DNA from: Lactarius indigo
Taxonomy: Eukaryota; Basidiomycota; Agaricomycetes; Russulales; Russulaceae
Direction of reading: 5' to 3'
DNA: 64,000 nt
Assembly (NCBI GenBank): GCA_025766275.1
Contig: JAFKAC010000125.1
Location: 62,001 to 126,000, forward strand
Positions 1 to 10,996 of this stretch are shown here, piece after piece (the first letter of the stretch is position 1; the number at the start of each line of letters is the position of its first letter). A program made the position numbers and the translations under genes. The notes under the pieces are model-generated. The model was not told the origin of the DNA. It worked only from the letters and a program-made list of their open reading frames with translations, and ran no database searches.

Positions 1-92
1 ATTGTCCGCATAGTCATACAGGGCTTGTAAAGTATTGGAAGGGGAACAGCAGTGTAAGGAAAGAACAAGTCTGAAGGCAAAGAAATTTAACA
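1..92 (-). repeat. Partial LTR of the LTR2 (G1-type Ty3) family
   Basis: On the minus strand this piece starts TGTTAAATTTC and follows the first ~90 nt of the LTR2 copies at 33850 and 43553, including the stretch about a final call of GACTATGCGGAC. It runs off the left edge. It abuts an interrupted integrase reading frame exactly at its TG end, so it is best read as a separate LTR element inserted in the fragment to its right. Confidence 0.7.
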
Positions 93-1314
93 TCTTGTTT
101 CGTGTTGCACCAATGTCATAAATATTGTTCTAGCCACTGGTTGGTACGTTCCAATTGTCCATCGGTTTGGGGGTGATATGTGGAGGATATATTTTGTTGC
201 ATCCCAAGTGTGGAGCACAACTGTCTCATGAATGTCAATGCGAATCTGGGGTCCCAGTCAGATATGATCCTTCAGGGTAGTCCATAATGGGGGTATATGT
301 GTTGGCAGTAGAGTTTGGCTACTCCTTCTGGTGTGATGGTTTTGTCACAAGGGATAAATATAGCCACCTTTGAACAATTGTGGTTGGTGATTGTGGGGAT
401 TGAGTTGAATCCATTTGAAGTGGGGAGTTTGACTATAAAATCCATTGATACTACTTCAAAGGGTTTGGCCAAAGGGTCAGTTGTGATGGGGAATAAGAGT
501 GGCTTTTGTCAATGGGGGTTAATTTTGTTGCTCTGGCATGTGGCACATCCTTTGACATAGGCTTCTATGTCCTTTTTCATGTTAGGCCACCAGAAGTCAC
601 ATCTTACTAATTCCAGAGTATTCACAATCCCTGGGTGTCTGGCCCTCAGGGTATTGTGGAAAAAGGTAATTACCCCCTGTTTAAGGTCATTGTTTCCCAC
701 AACAACGAGAGCCTCACCTTTCCACCATAGCCCCTTGTGTTTCTTCAGGTTATGGGGTTCTATCCATGGGAGGAGTGTTGCTTTATCCATATTTTGCATG
801 ATTTGGGTCCATATATCCATGTTGTGCATGGATGTTTGGGTGACTTTTAGGAAGACATCGTCTGGTAGTACCGTGACATGGTTGTTATCTGTGGTACCAT
901 TGTTGTAGTCAGGACGTCTGGATAATGAGTCTGCCTGTGTATTTCTAGTGCCAGGGATATGTTTAAGCATGAAGTTATATTCTGAGAGTTCTTGGAATTC
1001 TCGGGCTATCCTTCAGCTTATTTTTTGTGGTTCTTTCCAGTACTGGAGGTTGGCATGGTCAGTATGTATAATTATGAGATGGGGGGATCCCACCAGGTAT
1101 GTGTGCCACATTCACAGGGCTTTGACAATTGCAAGCAGTTTCTTGTCATAGATGTCATAATTTCATTCGGCTTCTGTTAGGGATTCAGAGTAGAATGTGA
1201 CTGGATGGAGTTTTTGATCTTCCCCTTTCTGGTTTAGTATGGCTCCTAGGGTGTAGTTTGAGGCGTCCACTTCAATTTTGAAGGGTTGGTCTAACTGGGG
1301 AAATAGAAGTACCG
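93..1314 (-). pseudogene. Ty3/Gypsy pol fragment: RNase H to integrase (G1-D)
   Basis: Read right to left, this gives the start of RNase H (motif IEVDASNYTLGAILNQKG), the integrase zinc-binding domain (H-x-H with CATCQSNK) and the integrase core entry (MDFIVKLPTSNGF). Further left the catalytic region reads DWDPRF and HPQTDGQ before it breaks off at the LTR edge. The protein is very close to G1-A and G1-B. Reverse transcriptase, protease and Gag are missing because G3 inserted at 1315 and the rest of the element is not next to it. At least one internal stop follows the sequence LEQYL. It is a dead copy, kept only as the insertion target of G3. Confidence 0.85.
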
Positions 1315-1367
1315 TGTCATGAACACCCCCTATTCTTCTTTTCTTCCTTACTCGCTTCTTGATAATG

Positions 1368-1465
1368 CTGGCATTGTTCCACTGGCATTGTTCTGCTGGC
1401 ATTATCCTGCTGGCATTGTTCTGCTGGCATTATCCTGCTGGCATTGTTCTGCTGGCATTATCCTA
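1368..1465. repeat. 14-bp minisatellite in the G3 U3 region
   Basis: Seven units of CTGGCATTGTTCTG or CTGGCATTATCCTG lie head to tail. The two versions alternate over most of the array, making a 28-bp higher-order period. The array ends about 40 bp before the TATA box. Confidence 0.9.
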
Positions 1466-1505
1466 CTGACATCTTACTGCCTCGCTGGCATCCCCAAACA
1501 TTGAC

Positions 1506-1550
1506 TATATAAACCCCCTAGTATACTCTGTATTTCCTTAGCTTTGGCTT
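1506..1550 (+). promoter_or_regulatory. G3 TATA box and predicted mRNA 5' end
   Basis: TATATAAA starts at 1506. The 11-mer AGCTTTGGCTT at 1540-1550 lies 34 nt downstream and is the exact reverse complement of the sequence after the LTR (1783-1793). A transcript starting there would carry its own minus-strand primer at its 5' end. The start site is inferred. Confidence 0.6.
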
Positions 1551-1782
1551 TGTCAATCTACTGTCTTGTCCCTCAGCACAGTCCTCTCTTCTCTATCACA
1601 GTCCTCTTCTCTATAGCCTAGCTCTTGTGCTTGAACAAGAGGACCTTTGCCACTGTCCAGTTGACAGTGGCAATTGTATCAGACTTAGGAGTCCTTCCAC
1701 TCAGTGGGGATCCAACTCAGAGTTCTTTGCCTCAGGCAGGATCTGTTACAGAATGATGCACACCCTGGCAGTGGTGTGACAT

Positions 1783-1793
1783 AAGCCAAAGCT
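1783..1793 (+). other. G3 primer-binding site (self-priming type)
   Basis: AAGCCAAAGCT sits 1 nt after the LTR end and pairs perfectly over 11 nt with 1540-1550. The length and placement match the Tf1/sushi self-priming mechanism. I recognised no tRNA 3' end complement here. Confidence 0.65.
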
Positions 1794-2386
1794 ACAGACT
1801 ACAGAACTAGCCATCGTGGCTAGTATTGACTTAGACCTCTTACCCGATGACCAGTGGACCGAGGTATTCTGCCGCTGGCAAGATGACTTACTGACACATG
1901 TACTTGGGTGTGCCTACTGGAACACCTCGCACGTTGACAGACATGGAGGCTATCAAGCTCTCCTTAATGGACACATTTACAACCTCGACTTTATAAATCA
2001 CTGGTGGCTGGTGGCACGTCCTCAAAAAACGCGGTACCAAGTTCTTTACTAAGACATCCCTTGCTATCCCTTGCAACAATGATGTCGGTCTCAGCTGGTG
2101 GAATCCAGAAGACAACAAAAATACTGAACGGTATCACCTTGACCATCCCAAAACCTTCCCTGAGCCGACTGCACCAGTCCACGTAAACTCCCCTGTTGAG
2201 GAGGACCATCCTATCAAGAACGAAGACACACCTGCTGAGACATCAGCACCAGCAGAAGACGAACTCACCACTGCACTAGAGAGAGTATCCATCCACGCCC
2301 TGGACTTCTGGAATCAGCTCACCACTGCATCCGCACCAGTCTCCCCAGTATTTCCCCCTATCACTACCATCACCACACCACCTGCC

Positions 2387-2932
2387 TGATGAACAGACAC
2401 ATAGAGACTATACTCACAGAGGGCTAAGAAGTCTGTGGTGAGATATAGAGGGGTGACTGGAAAGCAGCAACAGGAAGTCAAGCAAGGTGAAGCAAGATGA
2501 TAATCTGGCACACAACAGAGTGAGAACTGATGTGGACCAGGGCATACAAGCAGTCTACTTATACTGTACAGAGCTGTGACACTAGTACAAGGGAAGTAAC
2601 TACAAGTCACAGAGTACAAGGGACGCATTGTTCTACAACAGGACAAAGGAGTGTGCATAAGGAGAACAAGGTGTATAGAAAAAAAGAGTGTCTAGACAAG
2701 TATGATATCATAGTGACATCACAATAAAGATAACGCTAGAAGGAGAACAAAGGATGGAGTACAATGAAGAGTCTGGAGTAGTCCATATGATGTCATTGTA
2801 CAGTGATGTCATGGAAGCGCTAGATTGTACAGATCAAATCTAATCTACATAAGTCCAATATATCTAATCTATAGCAGTCCATATCTGCAAGTCCATTAGA
2901 GCCGCTAAGTGCGCACAGGCTACTTATCAACA
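2387..2932 (-). repeat. Solo LTR1 (copy a)
   Basis: This is an inverted LTR1 (546 bp) from TGATGAACAG to ACTTATCAACA. Flanks are CTGCC and CTGCT, a 5-bp target duplication with one transition. It is inserted in the G3 gag. Confidence 0.9.
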
Positions 2933-4320
2933 CTGCTGTTATCCCATCAGCACCCGCCATTTCATCAGGATCCGCAGCCAACGCCTCTTCTGGAGGAAAG
3001 CTTAGTGGCAACACTCCAGCCATATTCGATGGTACCTGTGATAAGTCGAAGAAGTTCCTCCAGGAATTCAACCTGTATCACAGCATGAACAAAGACTCAT
3101 CAGTTATCCGATCACCTTATCAATGCATGTTTCTCGTGCTCTCTTTTATTCGCAGTCCAAATGTTGATGACTGGGTCAACACTCAGCTCGAGGGACTCTG
3201 TGCAAAAGTCAGTGGGACCGCCACAACAGCTGCTATTCCTAAAACCAAGGAAACGCTCTGGAACGACTTCGTCACTAGTTTTAAATCAGCCTATACCAAC
3301 ATCACAGAAAAACAGGATGCTTACCAGCTTTTAAAGGCACTCCAAATGAAGGGAGCGGATCTTGACATGTATATGGCTACATTCCAGAACCTCACAGCAA
3401 AGGCAGGATACGCCCTTCATGCTGCAGCAACAGTTGACCTCTATTCTGGAGGATTGCCACATGGCCTCTTATCAGCCATCTTGAAACACGACACCATCCC
3501 TGAAACATTTACTCAATGGGTTGAGTCAGCACAAAAGGAACAGCGCAAATACATGATGCTTCATGCTTGTGTAGGCCTCAACAATGGAGGTAAAAAGATT
3601 GGTGGAAAAACTAAGCAAGAGTGGTATCAGCTACTCAATTCTAATGGCAATCACAGGGGAGGACGACGCACCAGTAATCAGCCCACTCAGCAGGCCACGA
3701 CCCTGATTCGCGATCCTGATGTGATGGATGTCGATCGTGCTCATATCACGCTGACCAACGAAGAAATGCAGCGCTGCCATTTAGAAGGCCATTGCTTCTG
3801 TTGCTTCAGCAAGGGCCACTTATCACACGACTGTCCGAAACAATCAACTGGCCAAACTAGCAGTGGAATAACAACAATTCACCAAAATGACAATCGTCGC
3901 GGAAATACGACTTCCGTGCGAGCCACTGAAGTTGAACCGACTTCAGTACCAGCAGCATCCATTCCCAGCTAGTGATGGTAAGGTTCAGTTCGGTTCGGTT
4001 CTTTGGCCTTTTTTCCTGAACCCCAAACCAGACCATTGGTTCGGTTCAGGGGTCTAGGCTGAACCTTGAACCAAACCAATGGTTCAGGTTCACATTGGTT
4101 TGGTTCAGGTGAGGGGAGGGGTTGAACCTGAACCGAGCCTGAACCAGGAAAAGTAGGGGGATGCTTATGTAATCACACAAAATGAGCAGAACCACCCTGT
4201 CAGTTACCACAAAAGACTTTGCCTTTGAGGTATAGCCAACAAAAACATTCAAATTCTATATACAATTGCTACTGTTGAGAGTATGCATGCTAGTACTATT
4301 GAAAGTATGTGGGCCAAGGG

Positions 4321-7300
4321 CTACAACATGGCATCATCATCACCCTCATTCCCACTATCTAAAGACTGTACAAGGGTCTCATTATTCTGGGCTGCCTGTG
4401 TGGTTGCTGAGATGTGCCCACTCCTATATGCACTCTTGAGCAGCTGAAGTGCCTCAAAGACAGCAGGCTGCAACCTATTCCTCAGCCAAGAGTCAGTAAG
4501 GCTTCCACTGCTGAAGGCACGCTCAGATGGTGTGGATGAACCCTGAATGGCAAGGTAGTCTCGTGCAATCCTCTTCAGTGTTGGATACTTCATGTTCCTC
4601 TGATTCCATTGTATAAGTACCTGTGTGCATGCTCAGACAATTTGACTTACCCCCCACCAGCCAAGGACATCCGTTGTGGTCTCAACTCCAATCTTGAGGT
4701 ACTGCTGGAGTTCCTCATGAGGACCCACACTGGCATGTTGTTGCCATTGGAAAGCTTGAACTGCATTGATAAGGTATGCACCACCGTAGTGAAGTACTCC
4801 CTTGGTTTCCTTAATGGAAGTGTCTTCTGTAGGGTGTCAGCACGGGGTATAAGTTAGGAGTAAATACTAAGACATACCTATGGCAGCGTCATTGGTCCCT
4901 GATGCCGCTTGCGTGGGTGCGATGTAATACCTGTCAAACTAGAATATTGTCATCAGCTGTTGGCAGTCACACCGTACCCAATCCTGATCCCATGAAAGTA
5001 CTTACCACTTCTTCAAGTTGCTTCATGCCAGCGGTATATTGCTCATTGTCCCACTGACCCCGGAAATAGAGGTCCTTGAAATTGGGGTCAAGAACTGGTA
5101 AACATAAGTCAGTGCACAGACTAAAACGCGGAGTGGGATCATACTGAGACAAATGAAGTATGCGGGTGATGTGCCATTACTAGCACAGCTATACCATTTC
5201 CGAAGGCTCTTGATGCCTTCGGAAAGTGCATCACCCAGTCCTTGATGGTTGGGATGGTCGGCCATTGTTTCCCAGCGCTTGAGGAGAAATTCAAAGCTGG
5301 GTACGATGCACCAGACAGTGGGAGCACACTCACTTGAGAACGTCTGTTGGACATTTGATGGCTCCTAACCAATGTGAGCAAGGGCTAGAACAAAAATAGT
5401 AAAGGAAAAACTCACCCTCAGCGTGACCATGATCTCCCCGAGGTGTTCCCAATCCCTCCGACTCAAGTGAAAGTCTGCGTAGCTGTGGTGGTTGGAGAGG
5501 TTTGGCACACTGTCACTTTCATCTGCAAGGAGGATAAATTGGTTAATTGCCTATTAAGAAGCAAAGTAAATACTTGATATTGATAAAAAGAAATGTCAAA
5601 CGCACTGACTTGAGCTTGATAAAACACTTGACAAATTTGAAGAGTGAACCCCACTGAGTAGGAACCCATAGGAGGAGCTCAAGTGTGGCTGTCTTGACTT
5701 GGGCACAGGTCACATGGAAGAATGCCCTTGCCTGCGGTGATTTACAAATCTGGTATGTGCATTGGTATGAACACACATCAATAAGGCCAGGGACGACCTA
5801 CCTGCTTGACTAGGGCAATCACTTTCCTGAGCAAATCACCCGAGTCTACATCTTCATCTTTGTCATCTGAAGTGGGGTCGTCTTCACCTTCTGCATTGAT
5901 GCCTGAGGTGCTGGCCTTCTTGGCAAAATGTGGTGCAATGGCCTGGATGAAGTGCTTTGCCACCACATGTAAAGAGTGCTCCATGCACCTAAGGTTACAT
6001 TAGAATGGAAAGTCTTGGATGCGTAACCACTCACAGCATATCGTGTTCTCTGGAGGTCCATCCGGTTTCCATTGACAGGCTATTCTGGAGGATGTGAAGT
6101 GTCTTGCAATTGACTGCCACACCATCACTTGTAAACCATCCAACCTGTGAAGTGGAAAGGGTTTCAGTGAAGTGAAGCGAACAGAACAAATTGATAAAGG
6201 TCACACCTTGCCAAGTAGCCCATACCTATCCAGTGAGTGGCTCAATATATCGCCCATAATCTGACCGGTGTGTCTTCCTTCGATCTCCTGGAAAATGAGT
6301 TGTTCGGACTTCAACTCCCACGCATCTGGGTGACCGGCAGGCGCATCTATGTAATGTGCTGTGAGTGAAATATAGGGGTGACCTGGCTTGGAGGTCCACG
6401 CGTCAAATGTAAAGGATATCTTGGAAGGGACCTTCTTCATGTTCTCACGAACCCTCCCCTCAGCAATGTACGCACGCCGAAGTATCTCAGCATGAAGGGT
6501 TTGGCGATGAGGAATGTCCCTCTCCAAAAGTGATGGGCGACAAAACCTGAGGAGACTGCGAAAGCTCCTGCGATCGATTAAACAGAACGCCTAGATGAAA
6601 ATATATTAGTACAATTCATTACACGTGGTTTCACTCACCTCATCTTCGCAAATGATGAGCTCGATAATGTGATCAAGAAGCCCCATGTTTGTAAAAGCAG
6701 GGATCTTGGGGATGATGGAAACCTCTAGGCGCATTTGGTTGAGGCTACATGAAGTGAATCAGTATTGAGCAAGCAAACAAGAGGACTTTTACTCACCTAT
6801 CTGTACTTGAGTCATTCGGCGTACAGAAAGCGCATGGGAGTGTGGCTCAATACCAAGTGCCTTGCAGTGTTTGTGGTACAGTTGAGCATGGTTCCTACAA
6901 AAGATTTAAACAGTATGGTTTGATGAAGAGTGTAGAACTTTACCTAGTGATGTGCATTCATAGTGTACTCCCACCTCCCTTGGGAAAACATGATGATCAC
7001 TTGACTGAGGCGTTGTCCCTTCATGGCGCGATCACAGTTAGCAAAATAAAATCATCTGATGGAACAAAAGGACTTACTGGCAAACCATGCACACATTGCC
7101 CTTCAGAATCTCTCCTGAATCCAGGTCCAAATAGTTGTTCTCAGGACAGAAAATGACGCGAATGTCAGCCGTACGCATTGCCCGGGATCTGACAACAGAC
7201 ATGACCTAGAAGCAGAGTGAGAACACGTTTCAGAAATGAGGGTGAGGAACACACCTGATTGTTGTCAGCGTTGGCCATGGCTTTGATGGATTCGTAGTTG

Positions 7301-7680
7301 TCGGTGGTGGGCTCAGTGGTAGCACCATTGTCGTCGTCCACGAGCTCTGTGGCGGGCTCAGTGATGGCACCATCGTCATCAGGATCTGTGACATTGTCGA
7401 CCAAGTTGATAGTAACCTTGTGTGCAACAAAATGATGGTCAGTATCACTTGGGGCCTTACGCTTGGTTCCTGGATGTGTATGGGTAGAGCCACTTGAAGC
7501 TGCCTCAGCTGCCTCAAGAGCACACTGAGAGGGGCGAGGAACACGAGTACTAATCTGGTGTGAAGCTGAAGGAAAAGGTATAGTTTCGTCGACATCAAAA
7601 GACCACGAAATTTTGGATGTGTCCTTCAAAGAGCCATTGGGTTGGACAGCGTCCCCAAGGTTGGGTGCAGTCAAAGACAT
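4321..7680 (-). CDS. hAT transposase (multi-exon)
   Basis: The gene starts at ATG 7680 and ends at TAG 4323-4321. In order it has an acidic, low-complexity N-terminus (exon 1, to about 7255), a BED-type zinc finger spread over exons near 7200-6800 (Cys pair CMVC, later His/Cys in HKHC), the catalytic RNase-H-like core (KISFTFDAWTSK at about 6410) and the C-terminal hAT dimerisation domain (RAFSSGSLTDSW at about 4500). Short introns with GT/AG ends are visible, for example 7254-7206 (49 nt, GTGTGT...TTCTAG) and 7077-7019 (GTAAGT...GAAG); others lie near 6600, 6150, 6000, 5760 and 5400. The protein would cut and reinsert DNA at the TIRs in the nucleus. I did not resolve every exon, so I cannot say whether the gene is fully intact. 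Confidence 0.8.
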
Positions 7681-7782
7681 ACTGTTGATAACTGAGCGGG
7701 GTGCGGGTTTCGAGAGAGTAGAGACATACCTCGAATTTATGCGATTCTTTCAGCCTGATCCAAAGATGTGGTGAAGAGATCG

Positions 7783-8215
7783 GAGCATAACGAGGATTAA
7801 AAAAAAAAAAACCACAAGCATGCAGCAAACAAAACACCGCAGGACGCAACGCCACACAAGCTGCACAACACAGTCAAGTGTTGAAGGAAATGGTGGTGAA
7901 ACATAGGCACCAGATGACATGATTAAGGGGGATATCTGTGATGGGGGCTGATGAGCGTAACAAGGATAAAAAAAAAAACACACCATAAGCACACAGCAAA
8001 CAAAACACCTGCAGGGTGCAATGCCACACAAGCTCACAACACAGTCAAGCATTGAAGGAAATGGTGGTGAAATGTAGGCACCAGATGACATGATTAAGGG
8101 GGACATCTGGGATGGGGGCCAATGAGCGTAACGAGGATAAAAAAAAAAACACACTGCAAGCACGCAACAAACAAAACACCTGCAGGGTGCAATGCCACAC
8201 AAGCTCCCACACTTA
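7783..8215. repeat. ~170-bp tandem repeat upstream of the hAT transposase
   Basis: Anchors GAGCATAACGAGGA (7783), GAGCGTAACAAGGA (7953) and GAGCGTAACGAGGA (8124) are 170-171 bp apart. The first two units are full length and the third is cut short. Each unit has an A10-13 run followed by a conserved block. The array fills the space between the transposase start and the right terminal repeat, which is where its promoter should lie. Confidence 0.85.
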
Positions 8216-9479
8216 CAAATCCAACATCTTGCACTCACACTTTTGGAATGTGCAGCTGTCAATTTACATGAATGGAACACTTTTTGATATTTGTTTGAGT
8301 GCCTAAATTTTTCAATGGTTCATTGGTTCAGAACCGGTTCAGAACTGGTTCTCCAGTTTCAGGAATTTACTGAACCCCGGACCAAACCATTGGTCCGGTT
8401 CAGGTCAACAGCTGAACCCAAACCTGAAATTGGGGTTTGGTCTGGTCCGGTTCGGGTTCGGACCAAAGTTCGGAACTGAACCTTACCATCACTATTCCCA
8501 GCCCTGCCATGCCGACCCAGCCGAAGAAAAACGGCGACAGTTTTGTCACCCAGGTCCGTGCCATGAAAAACAACAAAAAGGAGGCCATTCTCGATGCCCT
8601 CTTCACGGATGAGGATTTTTAGGAAGCTCAGATCCCATGGCCTGGGTTCAAGCATTCAAGGTAGATACCATGTACCGAATACAATGAAATAGCCTGCAAA
8701 TATCAGTACATTTCAACCTACCCTTGCGAATGGCCAAAGAAACTGTGCTCATTGACAGTGGCGCAACTGAAAATTTCATCCACTCTCAGATTGTTGAGCG
8801 ACTACAAATCTCTGCACAACATCAGCAAATAAAAAAAAGGTTGACAAGTGGTTATAACTGCTTATAATCGCCATAAGCGGTGTGAGCAGGTCCGGGATTA
8901 CAAATTGCCGAAAGCGATTGTGATTGTTTGATGGTTTTGAAATCATTTGGCAATTATGCCCATGAATGGTAATCGCTTATATTCGCTTTTGTGGTTTGTA
9001 TTGCCTTTCATGAACTCAAACTCTTCACTTGGGTTGTGTGTGCTTATAATTGATTATACTCCATGAGACAACCTCCTGGAAAAATTACAATGCAGTCACC
9101 CACCTTTATTTTTTTTGGCTCTCTATTTTATTTATTATTCGATTACCAATTAGCCATCTCATATTTTATATTTCATAATACTATTATGGTAGAGACAAAG
9201 GTGTCAAGTAAACTGCATGTAGGTGGATTCAAATGTGCAACCATGAGCGAAATAGTCCAAGATAATCACAAAGATACCACTGCACCACAACATTGTTGAT
9301 GTCTTACCTGACAAGCATCCTTCTAAATAGTAAAGCAGCGGGGCAAATGGAAAGAAGGGAGAGCAAGTTGTAGGGATCGTCATGAGCGACCCCCATATCA
9401 CTCAGGGCCTACCCGTACCTGTACCCGCGACCATGAGTATGGGTACAGAAGGGTACAGCGGCCGGTTGTGAGTTTGATG

Positions 9480-9827
9480 GGTTCGCGTGGGTTTGATGGG
9501 TACTCGTCCATCGTAGTTATCATTGCCTGTCGTCGAAGTCGTTGTCATCATAGTCATTGTCATGGTAGTCGTGAACCATGGTGGTTGTAGGTGGTTGTGT
9601 CGCGGATGCTGACTCGTGGTGGTTGTCAATGTCATTGTCGTTGTGTCATGGTTGTCGCTGTTGGTGTCACCTCATTGGGATTGCCACCGCCATTGTTGCT
9701 GCTGCCATAAACCTTTGTGAGTATTGTCGTCATGTTGCAATTGTTGCCATTGTTGGCGTAGCCACCGCAGCTGTACATGTCATTGCTGTTGTCGTGTTGC
9801 CCTGTTGTCGCCATCGTTGGTGCCTCG
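9480..9827. repeat. Degenerate GTT/GTC/CAT trinucleotide-rich tract
   Basis: This stretch is dominated by GTTGTC, GTTGCCATTGTTG and similar triplets. It gives spurious Thr/Met-rich and Val/Ala-rich ORFs on both strands, which I do not regard as genes. The tract resumes after the solo LTR1, at about 10392-10490. Confidence 0.6.
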
Positions 9828-10391
9828 TGATGAACAGCACAAGAAGAACCTATACTCACAGAGGGCAAAAGGTCTGTGGTGAGATATAGGGTGCAACTGG
9901 TAAGCAGCAGAGGGTGAGTCTTGTAGTGAAGCAGAGAGGGTGTCTGGCACACAGCAGTGAGAGAACTGATGTGGACCAGGAGCGTACAAGCACTACTACT
10001 TATACTATACAGAGGTGTGACACTAGTACAAGAGTGGTAACGTAGAGTCACAGAATACAAGGAGCGTTGTTCTATATACAGGACAAAAGGAGTGTATGAA
10101 AAGAGAACAAGGCGACTAGAACAAAGAGAGTCCAGACAAAGATGATATCATAGTGACATCACAATAAAGATAAGAACTAAAGGAGAACAAAGGACTGAGA
10201 ACAATGAAGTGTCCGGAGTGCTCTACATGATGTCATAGTACATGATGTCATACATGACGCAATGATCAGCGCTTAGATTGTACAGATCAAATGTAAGTAA
10301 TCTACAAGTCCAATTAATCTAATCTAAAGCAGTCCATGCTGCAAGTCCGGTCTGTACGAGCCGCTAAGTGCGCAAGGGTCACTTATCAACA
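9828..10391 (-). repeat. Solo LTR1 (copy b)
   Basis: This is an inverted 564-bp LTR1 with perfect 5-bp target duplication CCTCG at 9823-9827 and 10392-10396. It sits inside the TA-flanked element. Confidence 0.93.
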
Positions 10392-10516
10392 CCTCGTGGG
10401 AACCGTGTGGGTCATCAGCATCGCCCCACCATGACGGTTGTGATCACCTCCGAGTCATCACCATCATGTGGCCTTGTTGAGCGGTCATGGTCCCATGTTC
10501 AGGCCAATAAATCAAA

Positions 10517-10996
10517 TTAAGTCAGCAGAAAACGTCGTAAATCCGAAAAAAAAAAAAAAAAACTTAGCGTCTCAAGAGCCACAGCAAACTGTGAAAATGC
10601 CAAGACCAAAAAAAATGATGAGGCAGAGATGAAGTGAGGGAGAGAGGCACGTAGATGGGCCACTTGTAGTACTGGAAGAGTGCGGGACGAGGCAAGACAA
10701 CCTGGGAACAATGGACATCTAGTTGTATTGCTAGAAGAGGCCAGCAATGCGGAGTGGGTGTCAGAATGAGGCCCAAGTATACGTGGGGGCCAGTTAAGCT
10801 TTGGGTCTGGAATCTCGAACGGTGGTGGCATCAAGCCCGAGAACGTAAGTTTAGGTGAAAATGTCTGTGGAAGTGAAGTAGATGGGAGGGAATGATAAGT
10901 TGGGGTGATCAGAATCAAAGATGAGGCCTGAGGGTTTGGTCCTGGGCCCTGTGTTGAACATTGAACATTGAACGATGATCGTCCATTGTCAGTCAC
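10517..10996 (-). CDS. Unrecognised ORF, 159 codons
   Basis: The ORF is Pro/Ser/Leu-rich with a run of Phe near its C-terminus encoded by an A17 tract on the plus strand. I see no known motif, no neighbours of the same kind and no splice signals. It lies inside the TA-flanked element and is more likely a chance ORF than a gene. Confidence 0.15.
   Translation of the reverse strand: MTDNGRSSFNVQCSTQGPGPNPQASSLILITPTYHSLPSTSLPQTFSPKLTFSGLMPPPFEIPDPKLNWPPRILGPHSDTHSALLASSSNTTRCPLFPGCLASSRTLPVLQVAHLRASLPHFISASSFFLVLAFSQFAVALETLSFFFFFSDLRRFLLT

Larger units (their letters stand above)
1315..1781 (+). repeat. 5' LTR of G3
   Basis: This stretch starts TGTCATGAAC and ends GTGTGACA, giving matching TGTCA/TGACA termini. 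The primer site follows 1 nt later. It contains a 14-bp minisatellite in U3, a TATATAAA box at 1506 and a predicted RNA start at about 1540. U5 holds a short upstream ORF (ATGATGCAC at 1754, TGA at 1776-1778). There is no second LTR copy in the window, so the boundaries rest on the terminal repeats and on the primer site. Confidence 0.7.
3970..8494 (-). mobile_element. Complete hAT-superfamily DNA transposon
   Basis: The 4525-bp element has 22-bp perfect terminal inverted repeats (3970-3991 and 8473-8494, starting TAGTGATGGTAAGG). The 8-bp target duplication TTCCCAGC at 3962-3969 and 8495-8502 is diagnostic of hAT. Both ends carry many subterminal copies of GGTTCAG/GGTTCGG and their complements (about 3990-4140 and 8315-8480), the usual form of transposase binding arrays. 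The interior holds one spliced minus-strand transposase gene. The target is the C-terminal part of the G3 gag. Confidence 0.95.
1816..8622 (+). pseudogene. G3 Gag (interrupted)
   Basis: Coding blocks are 1816-2386, about 2938-3969 and 8503-8622. The frame opens at GTG (codon 2 GCT, A at -3) with no in-frame ATG before it. The N-terminal domain has the motif DFINHWWLVA. A one-base indel in an A6 run near 2026 shifts the frame. The capsid region (about 3000-3540) includes VDDWVNTQLEGL, and a CX2CX4HX4C zinc knuckle (CFCCFSKGHLSHDC) lies near 3795-3836. The frame continues across the solo LTR1 and the hAT insertion and ends at GAG GAT TTT TAG, where pol opens in the -1 frame. It packages element RNA in virus-like particles in this family. 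It is now inactive through insertions and the indel. Confidence 0.8.

Noticed and set aside
86..1314. Deletion joining integrase exactly to the start of its own 3' LTR (also at 30027)
   Set aside because: A break exactly at an LTR TG end is explained more simply by insertion of another LTR element that is cut off by the window edge or by C1.
1368..1465. CRISPR-like array
   Set aside because: The units are 14 bp with no spacers, in a retroelement LTR of a eukaryote.
9402..9635. Thr/Met-rich minus ORF
   Set aside because: It is produced by trinucleotide low-complexity sequence.
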